From Ustulina deusta (lineage: Eukaryota > Ascomycota > Sordariomycetes > Xylariales > Xylariaceae): DNA of 64,000 nucleotides. The notes beneath the pieces are model-generated. The model made no database searches, had not been told where the DNA came from, and saw only the letters and a list, made by a program, of their open reading frames with translations. Location of the stretch: assembly GCA_023159155.1 (NCBI GenBank), contig JAJNNX010000050.1, positions 248,001 to 312,000 of the forward strand, read 5' to 3'. Shown here in pieces: positions 11,891 to 23,136 of the stretch (its first letter is position 1; each line of letters begins with the position of its first letter). The position numbers and the translations under genes are program-made.

Positions 11891-12982
11891 TTATAGCCCA
11901 TCAAGCCAGCTCTTCACAGCGGCTATCGCAATGTCGTACTCAAACGCGACATTATCCTTGGGAGCTAAAGGCAGAGGTTTATCCCAGGCGTGTTGCTCGC
12001 CTTCAAGAACCCGAACGCTGATCTTCTTGCCGCGCTTTTCGAGTCGCTCTGCGAACAGTTTGCCCTCAGCCAGGACCATGTCGTGTTCACAGAGGCACAA
12101 ATGAACAGGCGGTAATTGGTCTACCAGCTCATCAGGCATCAATCCCGGCGATAGCCGTGGGTCAGTCCGTTCACGCGGTGGAACCGGAGGGTGTAAATAC
12201 GATGCATCGACCAGATCTGTCAGCCCTCTCGGTAGTGTCCTATCAGGGTGCTTGCAAGCCATTCGTTTCTGTGGTCGGTCTAGTGTGTAGTCAAGTGCGG
12301 GATAATAGAGGACGAGGCCGGCAATTTTGGGTAAAGGTTCCGGTATTTCGTAGTCCCATCTCGCAGGGTCTGCTAAGACAATCCAGCTACTTGTAGCTAG
12401 GTTTCCACCGGCAGAGAAGCCGGATAGGATGATGCGATCAGTGTCGATATTATATCGCTCTGCAAGCCGACATATCTGAAGAATAGCGTCGACGCAGTCC
12501 TCTACCGGCGTTGGAAAGGGATAGCTCGGAGCGAGGCGGTAGTTGACGGAGAAAACAACGGCGTCCAAACTGCTCACGAGAATATTGGCCCATCGTGAAT
12601 CATCGGTTCCCTGGCCGAGAATAAACCCGCCGCCATGGAAGTTGATTACAGCCGGTCTCTTCTCAGCACTAGACGGCTGTGAGTTATCCTGGGGGATCCA
12701 TACGTTTGCGCTGAACCTCTCTTTGCCTTTCTGATCACTCAGTGTGGAATCTAGCCAGATTGTTTCTGTAGGGGATGCCGCGGGTATGCCTGAGCGGTTA
12801 CCAAGGTTGAACCCGATGCTAGCAACGAAACGGAGGCCCCAAGCATGAGCACCTAGCAGCCAACGGGGGCTCTTTTCTGCAGGATTCACATAGTCTTCCT
12901 CCACGGGCGGTGGTCCAATATCGTGGATCGAAGCGACTTCTGCGGCATCGACTTTTGCTGTGTCCTTAGTAGCCTTAGACAT
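11891..12982 (-). CDS. Alpha/beta hydrolase, hormone-sensitive lipase (HSL) family
   Basis: A single exon of 363 codons starting at ATG 12982. It has the HSL-family (alpha/beta hydrolase fold-3) features: the oxyanion-hole motif HGGG at 116-119, the nucleophile elbow GFSAG at 188-192 with Ser190, an acid near residue 300 in the CEHDMVLAEG stretch, and His331 in the EGEQHAWDK stretch. Together these form a plausible Ser-Asp-His triad. Members hydrolyse small ester or acyl bonds; the substrate cannot be told from sequence. No signal peptide is evident, so a cytosolic or organelle-surface location is likely. No polyketide synthase, NRPS or P450 lies next to it, so membership in a biosynthetic cluster is not supported. 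Confidence 0.85.
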   Translation of the reverse strand: MSKATKDTAKVDAAEVASIHDIGPPPVEEDYVNPAEKSPRWLLGAHAWGLRFVASIGFNLGNRSGIPAASPTETIWLDSTLSDQKGKERFSANVWIPQDNSQPSSAEKRPAVINFHGGGFILGQGTDDSRWANILVSSLDAVVFSVNYRLAPSYPFPTPVEDCVDAILQICRLAERYNIDTDRIILSGFSAGGNLATSSWIVLADPARWDYEIPEPLPKIAGLVLYYPALDYTLDRPQKRMACKHPDRTLPRGLTDLVDASYLHPPVPPRERTDPRLSPGLMPDELVDQLPPVHLCLCEHDMVLAEGKLFAERLEKRGKKISVRVLEGEQHAWDKPLPLAPKDNVAFEYDIAIAAVKSWLDGL

Positions 12983-13369
12983 TGCTATAATGTTTCTTGT
13001 ACATTTATTAGGAGGCTACCGAGCGATTGTGTAGAGATCTTGTCCCAAACTCAATCTTGAGAGTAGGTTGTGGGATGAAATGATATGTGGGGGTGTGACG
13101 TCGTATGGTAAACATTAGACCCTTAAAGCAGCCTATAATCTTGGGGATTTGGTACGAGAACCTTGAATCGGAAACAAGCTACAGCGTATTTGCCACATTG
13201 ACCAAATCTGGCTGCCTATAGGTATCTTGGCAAGCTGTATTGCAGAAAATGAATGGGCAGTTATTTAAAGGCGGGACTTCCACTGACAAGAAGAATCATG
13301 ACGTCACCAGGCGATCTTATATTTGTCCAAATAGCATTATTCTATGGCCTGACATTCTCTAGCTCATCG
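12983..13369. other. Intergenic, hydrolase promoter side
   Basis: Nothing gene-like. It separates two leftward genes and includes a TATTTAAAG motif near 13263. Confidence 0.5.
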
Positions 13370-14377
13370 CTACATGCCTGCCCATTCTAGACAAAAAGTC
13401 CTAACGGGTGGTGCCACTGATCCGCCTTTAAGTTTGGGTTGCTGATTCACTTCATCCAGCGATGTGCCGTGGCCGTCGCCAGCCTCGTTAACATCCGAAC
13501 CATCAGTCACGGCCCCACCAATGAGATAGCCCTTCTTGACAGAAGTACCAAGTCTCCCGCCTCCGACAAGATCCATCATCGTGATCTCCTCATCCCAACT
13601 GAAGTGTACGCCGACAAAGTGACTGTGAAAACGCAGAGGATCGCCGGGGTACACGTTATAGTCGCAGCCAAAGCGAAGGCCAGGCATCATATAATATCCC
13701 TTATCGTGCAAGTGCGCAAACAGGGGATAGGATACAGGCACGTCTACGGCAATTGAGGACTCTAGTTCTGGATGTGGCGAGGGTGGTAGAAGAAAGCTGC
13801 TGGTAGTAGGTGTGAGAACGTAGCCCTCAACCTCGCTAGGCAGCTTGTCGGTTGGTTTGCGTGTTGTAGGTGCTGAATCGAAGAGACTACTACTCTCATC
13901 TGCTTCGATCTCACCGTCGATGGAATGATTGGTGGATAAGTCCTCCGGTTCCTCTGCTGCCTTCTTGTTTTTCTTTTTCTTCTTCGACTTTCCTTCTTGT
14001 GGCTTGGGTCTATTGCGATTGTAGCTCTCGATCACAGCTATTTGCATCTTCTTACCCTGGTTCTTGAGCAATTGTACGTAAGCGCGTCGTGACGCCTCAT
14101 CGAACGTTGCCAGTCGGGCTGGGTGGAACGTCGCGTCGTCAGCGATGTAAGCCACCTTCTTCTCGATCAGAACTTTTGCTTCTTCTGGCATAAGTTCTAA
14201 GGGAAGCCCCATAAAGACGTTCTGTTGAGGATTCTGGGGGATAGTCCCTACGAAGACGGAGCATATATTGTAGTTCCTGCGTAAATACATCACATCTTCT
14301 ATGTCGAAAAGCAAGTATCGTCCGGCGACCTTCGATATCCTCACCAAAGGATGGTCATCAGATGAGGCTGAAGCCAT
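13370..14377 (-). CDS. SEN34: tRNA-splicing endonuclease subunit Sen34
   Basis: A single exon of 335 residues from ATG 14377. The N-terminal block PLVRISKVAGRYLLFDIEDV, a lysine-rich linker and the C-terminal endonuclease domain identify Sen34. In the C-terminal domain, YYMMPGLRFGCDYNVYPGDP, the following FHSHF and the later KKGYL supply the family's Tyr, His and Lys catalytic residues. Sen34 is one of two catalytic subunits of the SEN tetramer and cuts the 3' splice site of intron-containing pre-tRNAs such as the tRNA at 10740. The frame stays open upstream to another ATG at 14509, which would add 44 residues; the inner ATG is preferred because family conservation starts just after it. Confidence 0.85.
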   Translation of the reverse strand: MASASSDDHPLVRISKVAGRYLLFDIEDVMYLRRNYNICSVFVGTIPQNPQQNVFMGLPLELMPEEAKVLIEKKVAYIADDATFHPARLATFDEASRRAYVQLLKNQGKKMQIAVIESYNRNRPKPQEGKSKKKKKNKKAAEEPEDLSTNHSIDGEIEADESSSLFDSAPTTRKPTDKLPSEVEGYVLTPTTSSFLLPPSPHPELESSIAVDVPVSYPLFAHLHDKGYYMMPGLRFGCDYNVYPGDPLRFHSHFVGVHFSWDEEITMMDLVGGGRLGTSVKKGYLIGGAVTDGSDVNEAGDGHGTSLDEVNQQPKLKGGSVAPPVRTFCLEWAGM

Positions 14378-14794
14378 CGTCACGTCGGTAGTTGTCCTGC
14401 TTGGGAATGAGTTAGTTGATAAAGCCTCCTGATGTTTGCGATAATACGATGTAGTAAATGGACGTCGTATCATAAAACCAGATATAGATGTTATCAACAT
14501 AATTGTCATTCAGTGGATTGACAGATATTAATTGGGTATAATCATTATGGAAATAGGAGAAAGAAATCATATTTGGTTGACTCACCTGTTAGTATGGTTT
14601 GAATGTTGTAGGAATCTGAGTTTGGTTCGAATTTGGAGAAAAGTTTTGGAGATGTCCATGTGGGTGGAGAATTCCGTTACCTGTGTATATGGTATGCAAT
14701 AATCCATATTATGAGATTATGCCATTATCGAATAAATGTGTGTTAATCCGAGCAAGTTGATCGCGACGGGAGACTCAAGGAATTTGACGTAGTC
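14378..14794. other. Intergenic between SEN34 and ELP4
   Basis: No gene seen. An in-frame upstream extension of SEN34 (to 14509) and a possible 5' leader are the only notable content. Confidence 0.5.
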
Positions 14795-16002
14795 TTAAAA
14801 ATCTATGCTTGGTTTTCCGGAATCTCCTGCTGTGGTTTCATTTTCATCACCATCGGCTGGAGGAAGGTAGAATGGTTTGATTATCAGTCCCCTTGACCTA
14901 CTAAGACTGAAAGATTGATCATCTAGTCCTGAGTGCGACCCGCCTCCTTTCTCATGGAAAATTGGTAGACTGTGGACTTTAATCAGGCCTTGAACTTTCT
15001 CCTCGTCCTTTCTCTCACTATTCGATGATGGTGGCGGTTTATGGATAGTTGTAGATTGCAGTGGTATGAACTCGAGCACACCATCACACAGTAATTCCAT
15101 CCATCGCGTGAGGCCTGTTGTCCGAGGATAAAGAGAGAGAGGTAATGTCAAAAGAACGGTTAGATTTTTGGGGTGTTGCCTTAACAAGGCTCTTAGAGCG
15201 TGTAAGAACTGTAGCACTTCCTGTGGAAGAGAAGACGAGCTCGCATACATAGTTGGGGACAAGAGATTGGGAGCTATTACACGATGGACCGAGGACGGTG
15301 GAGAATTCGCCAGCTTCAATGATAAGTCTCTGATGAAGGCCTTGAAGGGAGATGTCTGTTGAGCTCCAGGACCTGAGATAACCATAGATTGGTGAAAGCC
15401 GATCTGACCCTTCACATCGCTAGGGGACAACCTCTTCGTAAGGTCGAAAGAATGGCAGAAAGGTGTTATAGCGCCGGCATTAGATACACTCGGGGCTCGT
15501 TGTGCTTCTCTATCTAATAAATGTGTAAGTTGATTACGAGCTTACATAGAAAGTTGGCTCACAGCATACCTCTCGCTATCCCTGTAGAGCCTAGACTCTC
15601 ATATCTCCAAGCGATCTTCATTTTGTCTTCCGAGGATGCTTCTGACTTGCTAGAAGACTTGGAATCGGTCGAAAGTCCAGGTAGATCTGCTCGCCAGCCT
15701 TCATGTAGGCCAAGTACATGAATTTGGTGTCCCTGCACTAAACCCTCAGCTGCATAATAGCGAAGGAGCATGCCGGCAAAGTCGGTGGTCCCATGTTCGC
15801 CAATGAGAAGTGAAGTACCAAGAGGTATGCCTGAATGGCCGGCTAAGAGACTGTCCAAAGACGCGGTTCCCGAGGAAGTTGTCGGTCTTCCGTCTAGAGG
15901 CGAAGGTCGAACACCGGGAACAGGAGTGCTGTCAGTATTGGCTTGCGCAACCCGAGTCGAGCCGGAGCTGCTGATCACAGAACTCCTTTTCCTAAATGAC
16001 AT
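14795..16002 (-). CDS. ELP4: Elongator complex subunit Elp4
   Basis: Two exons: 16002-15570 and 15513-14795, with a 56 nt intron (GTATGC donor, TAG acceptor), giving 383 residues. The opening SFRKR, the block SLLAGHSGIPLGTSLLIGEH and the RYYAAEGLVQGH stretch fit the PAXNEB/Elp4 family, a RecA-like fold. The motif at the phosphate-loop position is GEHGTT rather than a canonical GxxGxGKT. Elp4 with Elp5 and Elp6 forms the hexameric ring of Elongator, which supports modification of wobble uridine in tRNAs. It diverges from RPB8 across a 500 bp shared promoter region. Confidence 0.85.
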
Positions 16003-16502
16003 GATCTCGACCTGAATGCATAAAAGAACATGGGAACATGGAAACCCTAGATAGCTAGAAAGAGCAAGAATAGGTAAAACCGGACAATTATTTGTTCACA
16101 AGAATCAAGTCGAGGCTAAACTGATCATACAATAGAGATCCCATCGGCACCAAGTGACCAGCCCACCGAACCCCGCCATGCTAGGTACTTACCTAGGTAC
16201 CTTATTGCAGTGATCGTCTTAGCGGGGCAGAGCTTCGAAAAGCCCCAGTAAATTTTTATTTCAGAACCTCACCGCTTTCAGATGCTTCGCCCATTCCACA
16301 CTCGAGCAAGATAGTCGCTACCGGTAACCTTGGTAAACTTGAGGGATTGCGACACACCTTGCCAAGTATACGCCGCGCGCAACATCATTTCTCATCATCG
16401 AAGCCCTTGCTCCAATCTGCTCCGGTCCACATACCACCTCGGTCTTTTACCATCTCGTTCCGACTCCCTAGCGTACACCGAAGAACCCATCCAAACGCGA
16501 AA
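16003..16502. other. Divergent promoter region of ELP4 and RPB8
   Basis: No gene. It contains a CTAGGTACTTACCTAGGTACC motif cluster at about 16180-16201, similar to those in other intergenic regions. Confidence 0.6.
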
Positions 16503-17058
16503 ATGGCGACGGGCGATGCGCAGCTCTTCGAGGACACGTTCACCATAACGGACTTTGACCAGTCCAAGTACGACCGTGTCGGGCGCCTCACGGCGAGTTC
16601 GACGGACAACCAGACACAGATGACGCTCGACGTCAACATCGACCTGTTCCCTTGTCTCATCGGCGAGAACCTGCAAGTCGTTCTCGCCACAACACTTGCG
16701 CTCGACGGCAACCGCGACAACGAGGAGAGGGGGTGGCGGGACGTGCGCGGCGAATCCACGCTTGCCGACATGTACGATTACGTGTGCTATGGCAAGATCT
16801 ACAGATTCGAGGATGGTGTTGAGGGACAGACTCTGTACGTCTAATCCCCCCCTTTGTTCCGTTGCTTCCCGAGCAGTGTCGCCACCGAGAGAGCGGAGAA
16901 ACCAGTATACAGCCACTGTGATAGAGTGTGCAAACTGACAAGGCTGGATTAGTCGCGCATACATATCCTTCGGCGGTCTCCTCATGATGCTCGAAGGCCC
17001 ATACGCAAAGCTAACGCCACTGCGCGTTGACAACACCTACCTGCTCGTTAAGAAATGA
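16503..17058 (+). CDS. RPB8: RNA polymerases I, II and III shared subunit Rpb8
   Basis: Two exons: 16503-16834 and 16953-17058, joined across an intron with donor GTACGT and acceptor TAG; 145 residues, close to the yeast length of 146. Exon 1 carries the N-terminal OB-fold half (LFEDTFTITDFDQSKYDRV and the SRL-like RLTASS stretch). Exon 2 supplies the conserved end YISFGGLLMMLEGPYAKL and YLLVKK. Rpb8 (RPABC3) is a structural subunit of all three nuclear RNA polymerases. The C-terminal exon is only 106 nt and is identified by restoring the expected YISFGGLLM block. Confidence 0.9.
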
Positions 17059-17360
17059 TGACGCCACCACTTCCGATAGGACATAGATCCTCGCGGAGAT
17101 GCGATAATCGCAGACTACTGGGGAGGAACTAGAGATTTGCAGTGGCAAGACAAAGAAGAGCCTCGCAGAAGGCCGTGCTGGAGAAGGATTTCAGTGTGCC
17201 ATTGCTGCGCCAGTCTATATGCAGGTCAATCTATTCCTGAACCTGAAAGCCCCGTCTTCGATTCTAGGCATCTATCACACTACCGGTATCATTCACATAT
17301 GTACATACGCCACGACAGAGCCCGCCCAGCTGGGAGTGAAGAGAGAACATGACGAGCCAG
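17059..17360. other. Convergent 3' region between RPB8 and the Nudix gene
   Basis: No gene seen; this is the 3' flank of both neighbours. Confidence 0.6.
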
Positions 17361-18478
17361 CTAAGAAGCGAGGGTAGTTGCGGCCTCAGCGAGGGCCGCA
17401 GCAGGTGTCTCCAACGAGGCTGCATAAGCTTGATGGGGTCCTGGGAAAGGCAGTTTTCTGTGCAGACGCTGGAGGATCTCGGCGTAGTCGGGTTCGTTCT
17501 CGGCAGTAATGATGCCGTGGCGGATGAAGAAATCAACGAGGATGAGAGCGCAATTGGGCTTGAAGTGACCCCTAGCGAGCTCCTCGCGCGCCTCATCGAC
17601 TGTCCAGAGATAGAATTCGGCCACTTCCCCATCCTTGGGCGTCGGCCGCTCGTCCGCCGGCAATTCGATGTCGTAAACCCATTGTGTCTCGGGATATATA
17701 TGCCCGGCCTCGCCGCCGGTTCTCTCGTCCGTGATGTAGATGTACGTGACCATGCCCGTGAACTTTGCCCGCTCGCGCATCACCTTTCCCGACAACGACG
17801 CCTCCTCGTCCGCCTCCCGCACGATGCACTCGAAGGGGTCTTCGCCCGTCATCAGCCCGCCCGCCACCGTATTGTCCAGCATGCCCGGATATGTAGATTT
17901 GTCGGGGGCCCGCCGCGGCACCCATATGCGGATGCCGTGCGGCGCCGTCACGTCGCGGACATATCCCGTCATGTGCACGCCGTATCGCATGACGCCCAGC
18001 ATGCCAGTCCCGCTGCGCTCGGCGCTGTACAGAACCTCGGTGTCGCTGCCGTAGACGGGCCACCGCTCCTCGCGCCAGCCGCGCAGCACGGCGAACACCT
18101 TGTTGTCGCGCCAGTACCGCATCACGGCGTCGACGACGGCAGTGCGCTCCGGCTCCGTGGGCTGTTCGAAGGCGCGGACCGTCTTTCCCTCCTCATCTAC
18201 GACGACAGGACCGCGGATCGACTCCGGAACCGCGAGGAGCCGGCCCACCGTCGACGCGAGCATGTAGCCGAGCACCGGGCCGTTGTCGTCCTTCCAGACT
18301 AGTCTGTAAATCGTCGCGGCGAGGGCGTGGTATGCCTCTCGCTCTCGGTCTTCGTAAGGAAAGCTGGGATCATCTGTTAGTTTTTTGTGTCGAAATTCCC
18401 CTCGTCATACGCAAGAAACCCGAAAACGTACGCGTCGGCCGCCTTCATTATGTCGAGATAGCTCATCTGCTTCTCCAT
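17361..18478 (-). CDS. Nudix hydrolase with N-terminal DUF4743 (YJR142W-like)
   Basis: Two exons: 18478-18432 (15 codons plus 2 nt) and 18363-17361; intron 68 nt; 349 residues. The Nudix box lies at about residues 184-206: G-x5-E, then x7, then READEEASL. It fits GX5EX7REUXEEXGU except that the last Gly is Ser. The N-terminal half (IYRLVWKDDNGPVLGYML and the RYWRD stretch) is the DUF4743-type domain found with this Nudix subtype in fungi and plants, as in yeast YJR142W and the C-terminal part of fission yeast Tnr3. Related enzymes clear damaged thiamine diphosphates; applying that here is inference. Codon use is very GC-rich, which gives long antisense frames that are not genes. Confidence 0.83.
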
Positions 18479-19403
18479 GGTGCCGGTTCGCCCGCCAGTG
18501 GACGCTGGTCACAATCCGTTGTTTCTTTGCTGTCTAAAGCGTTGTAGGATCTGATGAGTTTCAGATACTCTTGTTGTAATGGAAGTGTGATTAGAGATGG
18601 GAGATGGTGATTATATTAGAGTTCAAGTTGTTGAGTGGGAGAGACCCAACTCTCCTCTTAGACTGTCTCAGTGCAACAGGACCTTTCAGCAGGAATCGTA
18701 AAAGCCAAAACCTTTAGCAAAGCCTATAATAAGTTGAATGTGCCAATGAAGCGTTTTAGACGATATCCGTGATGGCCGTGTTCTGTGAAGCTTTGTCAAC
18801 GACATGCACTAGAAACTCAGCATATAGTCTGATTGCATCTGCGACTTACATAACCAAACCTTTGCAAACCCCAAATTGAGATCATCACGGGAAGTTGCAT
18901 GTCAGGTATGCTGGTTTCATGCGTGACGAGTAGGCATAGATCGACATTCACTGCAGGCAGGTCTCATGCGGGGCGCTATTCCCCATCCCACTTTCGCGGA
19001 ATACGCTACAGGATGGAGTCTATTTTTATTTTCCCCCGTTGCCCCTCTATCCAGGCCAGGTGACGTCGAAGCTTCTCGGCTTGCAACGAGGGATAGAGCT
19101 GCCTACATTTCCAGGTTTCATGCAGCGTCGCCATGTCGGCACATCCCTCCAGCCGTGATGAGACGACCTAGACGAACCATGTGTCAATCCTGCTCATTCA
19201 AGACATTTACTTAATTGGAGTGGGAACACTTGACACGGCGTGTTTTCGACCAGACAAAAAGCTAGCTCTCGTCGCGCAAGACAAGACCTCGCTCTCTCTG
19301 TCCCTCTGTGTCGCTACAAAACCAAACAGAAACAGACAAGCACACAAATACCCACGCCAACACCGGCCATAATCTGTCCCGGCTTCCGGAAACAACAACA
19401 GCA
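18479..19403. other. Divergent promoter region of the Nudix gene and OPI10
   Basis: No gene recognised; only short frames without features. Confidence 0.55.
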
Positions 19404-20081
19404 ATGGACACACGGCCTCTCTTCGGCCTCCTCCCCGCCGGCCAGCCCCTGATCACCCAGCCGTCGTCGCAGCCAAACCCGACCTCGTTCCTGTACCTGA
19501 TCCCGAGCGCGACGCCGTCGAACCCGAAGCCCTTCGCCCACCTCGCCGTGTTCCTGGTCCCCGGGATCGCGCTCCCCGAGAACACCGCGGCCGCCATCTA
19601 CATCGCCCTGAACCCGTCGGCCTTCGCGCCGGGCGGCGCCGGCTCGGCCGCAGCCAACTTCAGGTTCCTCGGCGGCGTCGGGCCCGGCAAAGAGAGCGCC
19701 GTCTTCAAGGTCGGGGGCGGCACGGGGCCGGGCGGCGCGGAAGGCGGCGTCGTGATAGGCATCGACATCGAAGACGCCGCGAGCGTCGCCGAGAGGATCC
19801 AGCAGCTCCAACAACAACAACAACAATCGCAATCGCAATCCACGGCCTTAGTCCCGACAAACAGGAATAATAACACCAACAACAAAGTCGAGGGCCCGTC
19901 CACGCAAGTCCTAGCCCAGCGCATCATCCAAAACGCCTTCAACTTCCTCTCGGGCTTCAGCGGCCAGGTCGGCCAGTCGGGCATCGAGGTCGTGCCGCTG
20001 AAGGCCTTCCAGGAGTGGTGGCGCAAGTTCGAGACGAAGATCAAGAACGACCCCAGCTTCCTCGAGAGGCCGCAGGACTGA
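19404..20081 (+). CDS. OPI10: Hikeshi/Opi10-like protein
   Basis: A single exon of 225 residues. The N-terminus (DTRPLFGLLPAGQPLITQP), the block HLAVFLVPGIALPENTAAAI and the C-terminal LKAFQEWWRKFETKIKNDP define the Hikeshi/OPI10 (DUF775) family. The human homologue Hikeshi carries Hsp70 into the nucleus during heat stress; yeast Opi10 was found through an inositol-excretion phenotype. A lineage-typical linker with Gln/Ser repeats (encoded by CAA/CAG runs near 19800-19840) separates the two parts. The chosen ATG directly opens the family N-terminus; 32 in-frame upstream codons are 5' leader. Confidence 0.88.
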   Translation: MDTRPLFGLLPAGQPLITQPSSQPNPTSFLYLIPSATPSNPKPFAHLAVFLVPGIALPENTAAAIYIALNPSAFAPGGAGSAAANFRFLGGVGPGKESAVFKVGGGTGPGGAEGGVVIGIDIEDAASVAERIQQLQQQQQQSQSQSTALVPTNRNNNTNNKVEGPSTQVLAQRIIQNAFNFLSGFSGQVGQSGIEVVPLKAFQEWWRKFETKIKNDPSFLERPQD

Positions 20082-21002
20082 CTGACTGACTGACATCCTA
20101 CACGCCGTTGTTGTTGTTTCTATCTTCTCTATCTATCTATCTATCCATACATACATACACATATTGAGCCATCCCTCAATAGCTACGTTTCAGCGCGCCG
20201 GGACGGATTTATTACTACGGGCAACGGGCCATCCTCCGGATTGGATAATTACCGGGCTAGCACATATCCCGCAAAGAAGACACGGCAAGAAACGGGAGAG
20301 GAATAAATGGGTTTGCCGTTCGTGTGGCTGTCGTAGCTTTACTCGCCATTAGGGAATGCGAAACGGCACTCCTTCTGGGATGGATGCTTGATGCTCTTCG
20401 CCTGAGAGAGAGCGAATGGACATGGGCTCGGATTCTAGAAGTAGTTGCGCTGAGCTAGTGTGCTGTTTGGCCTTGGGTCGCCAAGCAGTAAACCACTGCT
20501 CATGGGTTTACATAGGCTCCACGGAAGACGCGGCTGTCTACGTCGTTAACGAAGCCATAACGATCGCTTGCCATGCCTGGGACCCAGAGGATGAATTATT
20601 ATGTTTACTGGCTTGGGATTTGTAAATACGGGTTAGTGTAGTGAGCGCCAGTCTTGGACACGGGGATGTGAGGAACCGCATCAGGCACGCACATGTACTA
20701 GATAGTCACAAATGGGCATCGCGTACTGTCTGGATAGATCGTAGACTGTTGTAGATAGTCACGTTGCGGATATGGCTCTAATCCGAAATTACAGCTACTA
20801 ATTCAAATTTCCTCCGACACCAAACGGTACAATTCCTATAGGTATACTTCTAATCACACCAAACTCCGATCCGTGACACCTGTTATGTCATCAAACCCCG
20901 AAGCCAATACTATCTACTCACAATATACGGTGCCCAAAAAGTGAAAGTAGACCGACATCGCTTCGTCAACAAAATAGGTACAGAGAAGAATCATCCACTG
21001 CA
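20082..21002. other. Convergent 3' region between OPI10 and the apyrase gene
   Basis: It begins with CTGA repeats and a TCTA/CATA microsatellite at about 20122-20160. A 69-codon frame at 20416-20625 has no recognisable feature and is not called. Confidence 0.5.
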
Positions 21003-23136
21003 TTATCCTTCCGCAAGTGGGCTTAATTGCGGGCTCTTCTGTCGTGTAGGACTACCTGTTCGGCTCCTCCTACCAGCCTTCAGCATATGAGGCACCAACC
21101 TCTCGCGGCTTTCCGTCCTGACGACGAGACCACTCCTGTCAATGGCGTTGCTCGGCATAGCCTTCTTCAGGTCGTCAAAAGACTCAACATTCAGTTTGGG
21201 CGTGGCAAGCCCCGAAGTACGACCGAACCGAGTCCCTGCACTGCCCTCGGAGTGTTCCTCATCGGATGAAACATCCCCCAGCTCAAATTGGGCAAAATCG
21301 CCTTCTTCCAATACCCTCTCGTAATGGTGAGTTCTTGGGCCAAAGAGCTTGCTTCTCAGCGCTGACAGCCCGCCTCCGCCTTTCCGTGGACTTCCTGGTC
21401 GACGAGGCCGGCGGAGTACATGGTTGATCCGGCTATACAGCCGCATGCGACGATCTCGTTTCCTAAAGATAAATGCGGCGACGACAAGAATCAGGATGAA
21501 GATCAAGAATCCCGAGATTGATTTGGATCTGGCGTGATCGATCAAGTCCTCGGCCGTGTCAGACCAGTCCTCTTCATACTCACCCACCGAACTGTGGTTG
21601 TATGTCGAGCCAGCATGTTGGAAGTCTAGCGGAATGTCCTTTGTGTTGCTCCCGAACCCAACCGGGAGGAGGTCGTCGTCTTGGGGTGGAACCTGACCTG
21701 CCGCATAGAGAACCATCTTCCCTAGCGTCCAGCTGATTTCCATGTCGTCAATCTCATCTGCAGCTTGGAAAGCGTTCAGGAAGCCCTTCTCCTTAGCAGC
21801 CTCACCGATGGTCTTGGTGATGTTGATACCCGGTGTGGGTGTATCCTCTATTCCAACCCTCGGTATGCCAATACCTTCGTGGAGGACGTTGATTAGCCAC
21901 GAAGCCTTGAAACAAGCTTCCTGTGCCTCCTTAAAAGGGTCGGTTTTTCTCGCCTCTATACTCGATTCGATTTCCTGCCATGGCTGACTACAGAATTCCA
22001 TCACCTTCTTCTGGTATGTATTAAAATCGTATGCCTGATCGTCCTCTTTGGTCGCGAAGACACCATGGGTCGTATGCCAGTACTCAGAAACGCCCACAAA
22101 GTGGTTGATGTCGAAATCGATTGGCGGTACGTGCTGGCCATTGAATAAGCATGGGTCGTCCTTACACGGCATCGCCTTGCCAAGCAAAGGCTTCGTCGTC
22201 CGCATACACTCGTCAAATTCGCCAGTACCAACTAGCTGCAGTTGCTTTGAGGTTCCTTCAATGACGTCGCCCGTCTCGGTAGTACGTAAACCTTTAGGTA
22301 AGCAAGGGTCGGGGACTTCATGTTCGCCCTCAATGAGAATGCTATCAATCAACTGCTTCACGTAACGCGATCTGGCCTGGTTGACGCCGAATCCAAGCCA
22401 TGTGGAGGAGAAGACCTTGTACTCGAGAGATGCCCCATCCATTGTGCGTAGCCGCACCAGTTTGAGATCATTCCCATGCTCTTCCGCAACGGTAGTGTTT
22501 GGTGCGAAGGCGATCTGTGCTGAGGCGCCACCCATGTCAAGAAAGCCATAGGTGTGGTGACCCTTGCCGTGCGCATGTCCCTCTGCGTCGTCGAAGCCTC
22601 CTAACAAGTAATTGGCCGCTATCCATCCATACAAGCCCTCGGTCTCGCCAGGAATAACTTGGATGTGAGCGTTACAGTCGGGCAGAGAGAACGAACTCTC
22701 TTGACGAAAATACGTGCATATCTCCGACAGCAGAGAGCGCTGTTGGTTTTTCGGAAGTAACCGCACGCCAGCCGTGGCCATTAAGTAGATGGGGGTGTCA
22801 GCGTGCTTCTCGGCAGGAATCTTCTTCTTCGCCTTCTTGATGAGTGTTTCGAGGTGCTCCGAACCGACATCCTCTGGATGATCACCCCAGGTCGAGACGC
22901 CGGGCCGGATCTTCTTGGTGTAGTAGTTTTCCAGGCTAGGCAGGTGATTCAGCTCGTCGATAGAGGCGTGTTTTATTAATTTCGATGGGTCTTGCCATCG
23001 ATAAATATGGAGGCGGGTTCCCGAAGACCCAGCATCCAGGATAACTCCGTAACGCCCTAGTCGTCGAGGGGAGCAGTTAGCGATGTGGCAACAAGAGGCC
23101 ATAACACAATGATTGGCACTCACACTTCTTCCCCAT
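21003..23136 (-). CDS. Golgi apyrase, GDA1/CD39 family (Ynd1-like)
   Basis: A 13 nt first exon (23136-23124, MGKK plus 1 nt) is spliced over a 67 nt intron to 23056-21003; 688 residues. The join restores MGKKWRYGVILDAGSSGTR, the start expected of Ynd1-type apyrases. Apyrase-conserved regions are visible: ACR1 DAGSSGTR at 12-19, ACR2 ATAGVRLL, ACR3 ETEGLYGW, ACR4 DMGGASAQIAF. A single membrane span lies at about 519-535 (LIFILILVVAAFIF), followed by a basic and Ser-rich cytosolic tail. These enzymes hydrolyse nucleoside di- and triphosphates in the Golgi lumen, clearing GDP and UDP left by glycosyltransferases. The very small first exon is easily missed by automated annotation. Confidence 0.87.

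Noticed and set aside
11891..12982. Idea that the hydrolase belongs to a secondary-metabolite cluster
   Set aside because: Neighbours are housekeeping RNA-processing genes; no synthase, P450 or transporter nearby.
17349..18302. 317-codon plus-strand frame across the Nudix gene
   Set aside because: It is the complementary frame of a GC-rich gene with a clear Nudix box; composition (His/Arg/Ala/Val-rich) is that of a shadow.
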